Below, one piece after another: positions 60,600 through 64,000 of a stretch of DNA of 64,000 bases (the stretch's first letter is position 1; each line of letters begins with the position of its first letter). Source of the DNA: Abelmoschus esculentus (lineage: Eukaryota > Streptophyta > Magnoliopsida > Malvales > Malvaceae); assembly GCA_035048815.1 (NCBI GenBank), contig JAUCBN010000006.1, positions 15,205,001 through 15,269,000 of the forward strand, in the 5' to 3' direction. Below the pieces are notes generated by a model. The model ran no database searches and was not told where the DNA came from. It saw only the letters and a list, made by a program, of their open reading frames with translations. The position numbers were made by a program, and so were the translations under genes.

Positions 60600-61840
60600 T
60601 GATGCGTCTCCATAGGGATTGATGTACTTAATATGTTTTCTTTGATCTTCTTGCTCTGCAAAAGAAAAATAAAAACACAAGTGAATTGAAGTTGTGATTA
60701 AATAAATAAAGCAATTAAAGAAAACTAAATAAAATGAGATCGAATTGAGAAAGAGGTCAGGATCCAATTGTGTTGTATAGTGGATTTGATTGATCTGTTT
60801 CTGTCCAATACAATTGCACTACACTGCCTCGACAGTACTGAAGATTACTGTCTCAACAACAATAATATTCTCTACCGCGTCAATCCCTTGCTCTTGGGCA
60901 GATTTACCAAAGTTCCGCAAAGTATCCTTTGATGGCTCCGCTTATCCCTAAGTCAAAACATTATTGATGATCATTCCTTGATGATACCTCCCGTGTTAAT
61001 CAATTATAACCAACAACCAATCTCACACTTCTTTTAGCCGCTGAAACTCTAACGTATCCCTAGGCCGAGTTAATATCCTCCAATCAAGTCGAATATCGTA
61101 CTTACCCCTTTTGTGAGTCTAACTCTCCCGAGTCTAGACAAATAGATTACTTATAAACTTTCCTCCCGGGATTGGATGCAATAACAAAGAATGACAAAGA
61201 GTAAGCAAACCTTGATATTTTATTGCATTGAAACAAGATACAATCTCTTCTCACTAATACTCAACAACTTTCACCTAAAACCTAAGAAAGCTTAGAACAT
61301 GATGAGAAGAATTATTCTTAGGGTAAACTCTCTCAAAATCGGCTCTCCTAGTCCCTTGGACGGCTATGCCTTATATAGGCTTAGCCTAGGGCAAACCTTT
61401 CCTAAATAGAGTACAACTTGGAGTAGGGAATAAGTTATGTACGTAGGTTAAATATTTCCAAGTTTGATTCTTCTAGAAGGTTTCTTTCCCGCGTGACCTT
61501 GTCCTTGGGCTTTCCTTGTGTTGTCTAGCTCTGATCCATGGGCTTCTTGTCCAACAACATTCTCCTCATTTTCTACTCAGTTTGCTTGCCAGATTGCTAT
61601 TTATCTTCTACTGCCTCGACATCAGGTCCTGCCTCGGTATCAGTTTGTTGCCGCGATAATACTTGTTCCTGCACAAACATGAAAATGCAATAAAGTATAC
61701 CTTTTCTACAAATATTATCTTTAATAGCATCATCCCTAAATATATTACATTAAGTACATGTATTGGTTCAAGTAGGTGTAGAATTGATGATAAGTTCCCA
61801 TGAAAAGTGTAGAAAGTGATAGTGAGTTGAGCACTTATCA
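60600..61840 (-). repeat. 5' LTR of the Athila-like element (right copy)
   Basis: It is 1241 bp, closely similar to 53728-55044, with a 71-bp deletion right after the first seven bases (TGATGCG) at the primer-site end. A TATA box reads CCTATATAAGG (about 61369-61379) on the minus strand. Confidence 0.9.
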
Positions 61841-61845
61841 ATGCT

Positions 61846-63300
61846 TCTTAGGTTGCTCTGTTCGACAATGAAATATTCCTCGGCATCTCTTGGAAAGTTC
61901 TGTTGTTCATTCTTTGCAACCTCCACTCATCGTATCTGGTCATAACCTCTGACTCTTGGTAAGGTTGGACTCTCCTAGGCATATCTCATGCCTTTGCAAT
62001 CTGAGCTATTCTTGATCTATAACCTTCGGTTTTATGCGTGTACTCGAAGCTTGTCATGCCCGTTATGGCCAGTATGAACTGTTTGGATCCAAACTATCTT
62101 AAAACTAAAAGTGGACAATAATTCGTTCCACCCCATATTCCTACTAAAGGAACTCAATTTCTATCTCCACACCGATACAATAAAGTAGTTCCTCTGTTCA
62201 ACCAGTAAGCTTTCCAAAAAACATCTGTATCTGTCAGGTTCTGAAAGAAATCTCTAATTGGGTCTCAGTCTTCTTCTCTAAAATACATTCCTTCAAATGC
62301 TCTTCAATAGGCGAATAGGTAGTCCTGTACCTTAGTGCGTTATATGGCATGTTCCAACGATGACCTCTGAACTATACCTTTAGTAGCTTTGCGCAACCCC
62401 AAAACCTTCCTTCACCGGCCTTCTTGCATGTAGTCAATGATCTATAAGTTTCAGCTAAGATGGTAGGAAATGGACTCACACCCTTAAATAGTCTTTCGAA
62501 CAAACCAACAGTGGACAAGTCTATATGCTTAGGGGTTCTCGGAAATAACACTAACCCATAAATATAAAGGGCATAAATCCTTCTTACCTTGGTGGGCTCT
62601 TCACTACTAGCAGTTATCAAATCCTTCAAAACTTTCCAACTTACTCTCTGTTTATCCTCACTCATGTCGGTACCATCGTGACTCACTATCTTCTGATCCC
62701 CAAATTCCTTTGCCTTCCTAGTGATATGCATCAGCTTCTTATTAAAACCCAAAGTATTGTTGGGCTTAACATATACCTTATCATTCTTGATTGCTGGACA
62801 GTTGATCAATACTTCATACTCTAAAACTGTGCTATAGCTCTAAGTAACTGTCTATCAATCGGTACTTTCAATAATAGCGCAATGTCTCTGAATTTTTTCC
62901 TAAATTGTTCTTTCATATCGCTAGTCCACTGATCCCATATTTCCTGGAGTTCGGGAAGACACGGGCATTGATTTATGTCGATCCTTACGTATCCTCTCAG
63001 TAACACCCTAAATTTGAGTCTAGAAGTTTAGAGGCCGGTTTAGAGTTCTAGTGTACCGATTTTTTCGATTTAGCCTAGTTCAGGATTAAATACTAAAAAA
63101 TCAATTTTTTAATATTTAACCCCGAACTAGGCTAAACCGACAAAATCGGTACACTAGAACTCTAAACCGGCCTCTAAACTTCTAGACCCAAATTTGGGGT
63201 GTTACGCTCTCATTGTTGACACGCTTCTTGGAGGTAAACTATCACCTTTCTCATGCTGAACTGCTTTCGACCACGTCCAGACTTTTGTATTATCTTCTCC
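61846..63300 (-). pseudogene. N-terminal part of ORF1, Ogre-like element
   Basis: Readable pieces are RIDINQCPCLPELQEIWDQW and FRDIALLLKVPIDRQLLRAI (63006-62821), then WKVLKDLITASSEEPTKVRR and LYIYGLVLFPRTPKHIDLST (62809-62372). This is the ORF1 protein that precedes gag in Ogre and related elements (the DUF7745-like family); its role is unknown. Frames are broken at several places, and a hairpin element sits inside at 63000-63205. It lacks a visible start, which may be farther right. Confidence 0.7.
63000..63205. mobile_element. 206-bp hairpin MITE
   Basis: The whole element is a nearly perfect palindrome: GTAACACCCTAAATTTGAGT on the left returns at the right end as AAATTTGGGGTGTTAC. The matching extends almost to the centre at about 63103 (TTTAGAGGCCGGTTTAGAG, CTAGTGTACCGATTTT). 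CTCTCA occurs on both sides (62994-62999 and 63207-63212), a probable short target duplication. It interrupts ORF1 of the Ogre-like element. Confidence 0.85.
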
Positions 63301-64000
63301 TATAATGATCCCTTCTGATATTTTTGGACACTTCTAACTTTATTGTTTCCCGAATCAATACCAATGCAAATGATATGACAAATAATAAAAACATATAAAA
63401 AACAAAACAAAATGAATGTATTGGTATAATGAATACACGAATTAACAAATTAAAAACAATAAGAACTATGCTGAAAAAACCCCAGAAAACAGTTTATATC
63501 GCAACAAAAATTAACCAGAGAGTACGTTAAGTTGGATAAAAATAACTAGAGAGCATATTATTTATGCAAAAATAGCCAAAGAGCCGTTTAACAGAGAAAT
63601 CCTAATTTTGGCGGCATTTCGACAACATACCGCCTTATCCGATGGTCCTTGTCTGGCTATATTAGGGCTAGGTTTTTACTCTACACGTGTGGGTTTTGAT
63701 CTAGACTTTGAGTTTTCGAACTATCGTTACCGTCTAATGCGACGATAAGATATCGATTCGGCGGTATAGGTCCCTTACAACGGAGATGAAAACCTCACGA
63801 CACGTAAGGTTAATATACCAAAAGCAGATAAAAATTCGAAACTCGAAGCTGGAGAGCATCACGTCGGATAATATCTAACTCTCACTCAAGGATAAAAGCT
63901 CGGGTCGAGAGCTTATGCATGAATGACAGATGTATCACAAACTGAAAATATTACCCCTATTCGAACGATATTTATTTAACAATAATGAACTAATTTAATA
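63301..64000 (-). other. Leader region of the Ogre-like element, no gene seen
   Basis: This should be the 5' untranslated part of the Ogre-like element. It is low-complexity around 63370-63560 and more GC-balanced at 63600-63900. No LTR border, primer site or ORF with known content was found. Confidence 0.45.

Larger units (their letters stand above)
53728..61840 (-). mobile_element. Athila-like LTR element without polymerase, 8.1 kb, nested in the Ogre-like element
   Basis: Direct LTRs lie at 53728-55044 and 60600-61840, starting TGATGCG and ending ATCA on the plus strand. The 5-bp target duplication ATGCT is at 53723-53727 and 61841-61845. Coding is on the minus strand: gag and protease (60490-58248), a short pol-like leftover (58242-57898), no RT, RNase H or integrase, then an ORF with a plant-transposon-protein domain (57466-56009). 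The primer-binding site TGGCACCGTTGCCGGGG and GAGTTTGGTGGTG before the other LTR fit the Athila lineage. Confidence 0.9.
42202..64000 (-). mobile_element. Large Tat/Ogre-like Ty3/Gypsy retrotransposon, interrupted, runs off right edge
   Basis: Minus-strand order from high to low coordinate is ORF1 (about 63300 down to 61846, continuing 53727-52930 across an inserted element), gag (52542-51550), zinc-finger region, protease and G-patch-like segment, a short intron, RT, RNase H, integrase (47308-46304), a 3' untranslated region with tandem repeats and the 3' LTR (about 44617-42202). An extra ORF before gag, an integrase of the DYFTKWVEAASY type and great length are marks of the Tat/Ogre lineage. 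The coding parts are broken throughout. The 5' LTR is not in the window. Without its two insertions the visible part is about 13.5 kb. Confidence 0.8.

Overview
The window is nuclear DNA of a flowering plant, most likely a eudicot. It is AT-rich, has spliced genes with GT-AG introns, and carries LTR retrotransposons and Mutator-like elements typical of plants. Several elements resemble ones I remember from Malvaceae (cotton, cacao), but this cannot be established from the sequence alone. I saw no bacterial or organellar genes, no CRISPR array and no convincing tRNA or rRNA gene.

Three complete host genes and one partial gene lie between the repeats. (1) Bases 205-805 (-) are the first exon of an unrecognised acidic protein whose gene runs off the left edge. 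(2) Bases 2292-5177 (-) hold a nine-exon SnRK2 protein kinase of 343 residues. (3) Bases 32774-34496 (+) hold an eight-exon calcineurin B-like (CBL) calcium sensor of 213 residues. (4) Bases 37374-41360 (+) hold a thirteen-exon DXO1-type RNA decapping/deNADding enzyme of 520 residues. All three complete models were derived exon by exon, and their phases join without a break. SnRK2 and CBL both act in stress signalling.

The rest is mobile DNA. Bases 7297-11431 (element A) and 11817-18865 (element B) are two related Mutator-like elements in opposite orientation. Each has long terminal inverted repeats and 9-bp target duplications. Each carries a MULE transposase gene convergent with a plant-mobile-domain (PMD) gene, and both genes are decayed in both elements. 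Small foldback elements follow at about 19539-20212, 20751-21471, 21684-22140 and 34762-35132. Bases 22917-32115 are a Copia-type element with LTRs, a primer-binding site, a gag remnant and a CATAT target duplication; most of its interior is occupied by a 5'-truncated Ty3/Gypsy chromovirus plus that element's 3' LTR. From about 42202 to beyond the right edge lies a very large Tat/Ogre-like Ty3/Gypsy element on the minus strand. It is interrupted by an Athila-like element (53728-61840, duplication ATGCT) that has no polymerase, and by a 206-bp hairpin element (63000-63205).

The nesting gives an order of events: the Ogre-like element came first, then the Athila-like element and the hairpin; similarly the Copia element came first and the chromovirus later. 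Most damage in the elements is of the C-to-T or G-to-A type, as expected of silenced, methylated plant repeats. The most interesting leads are the two-gene MULE/PMD family and its shared nonsense codon and palindromes, the polymerase-less Athila-like element with an apparent internal promoter, the Copia/Gypsy composite, a cluster of TGACGTCA sites upstream of the CBL gene, and the hairpin element.
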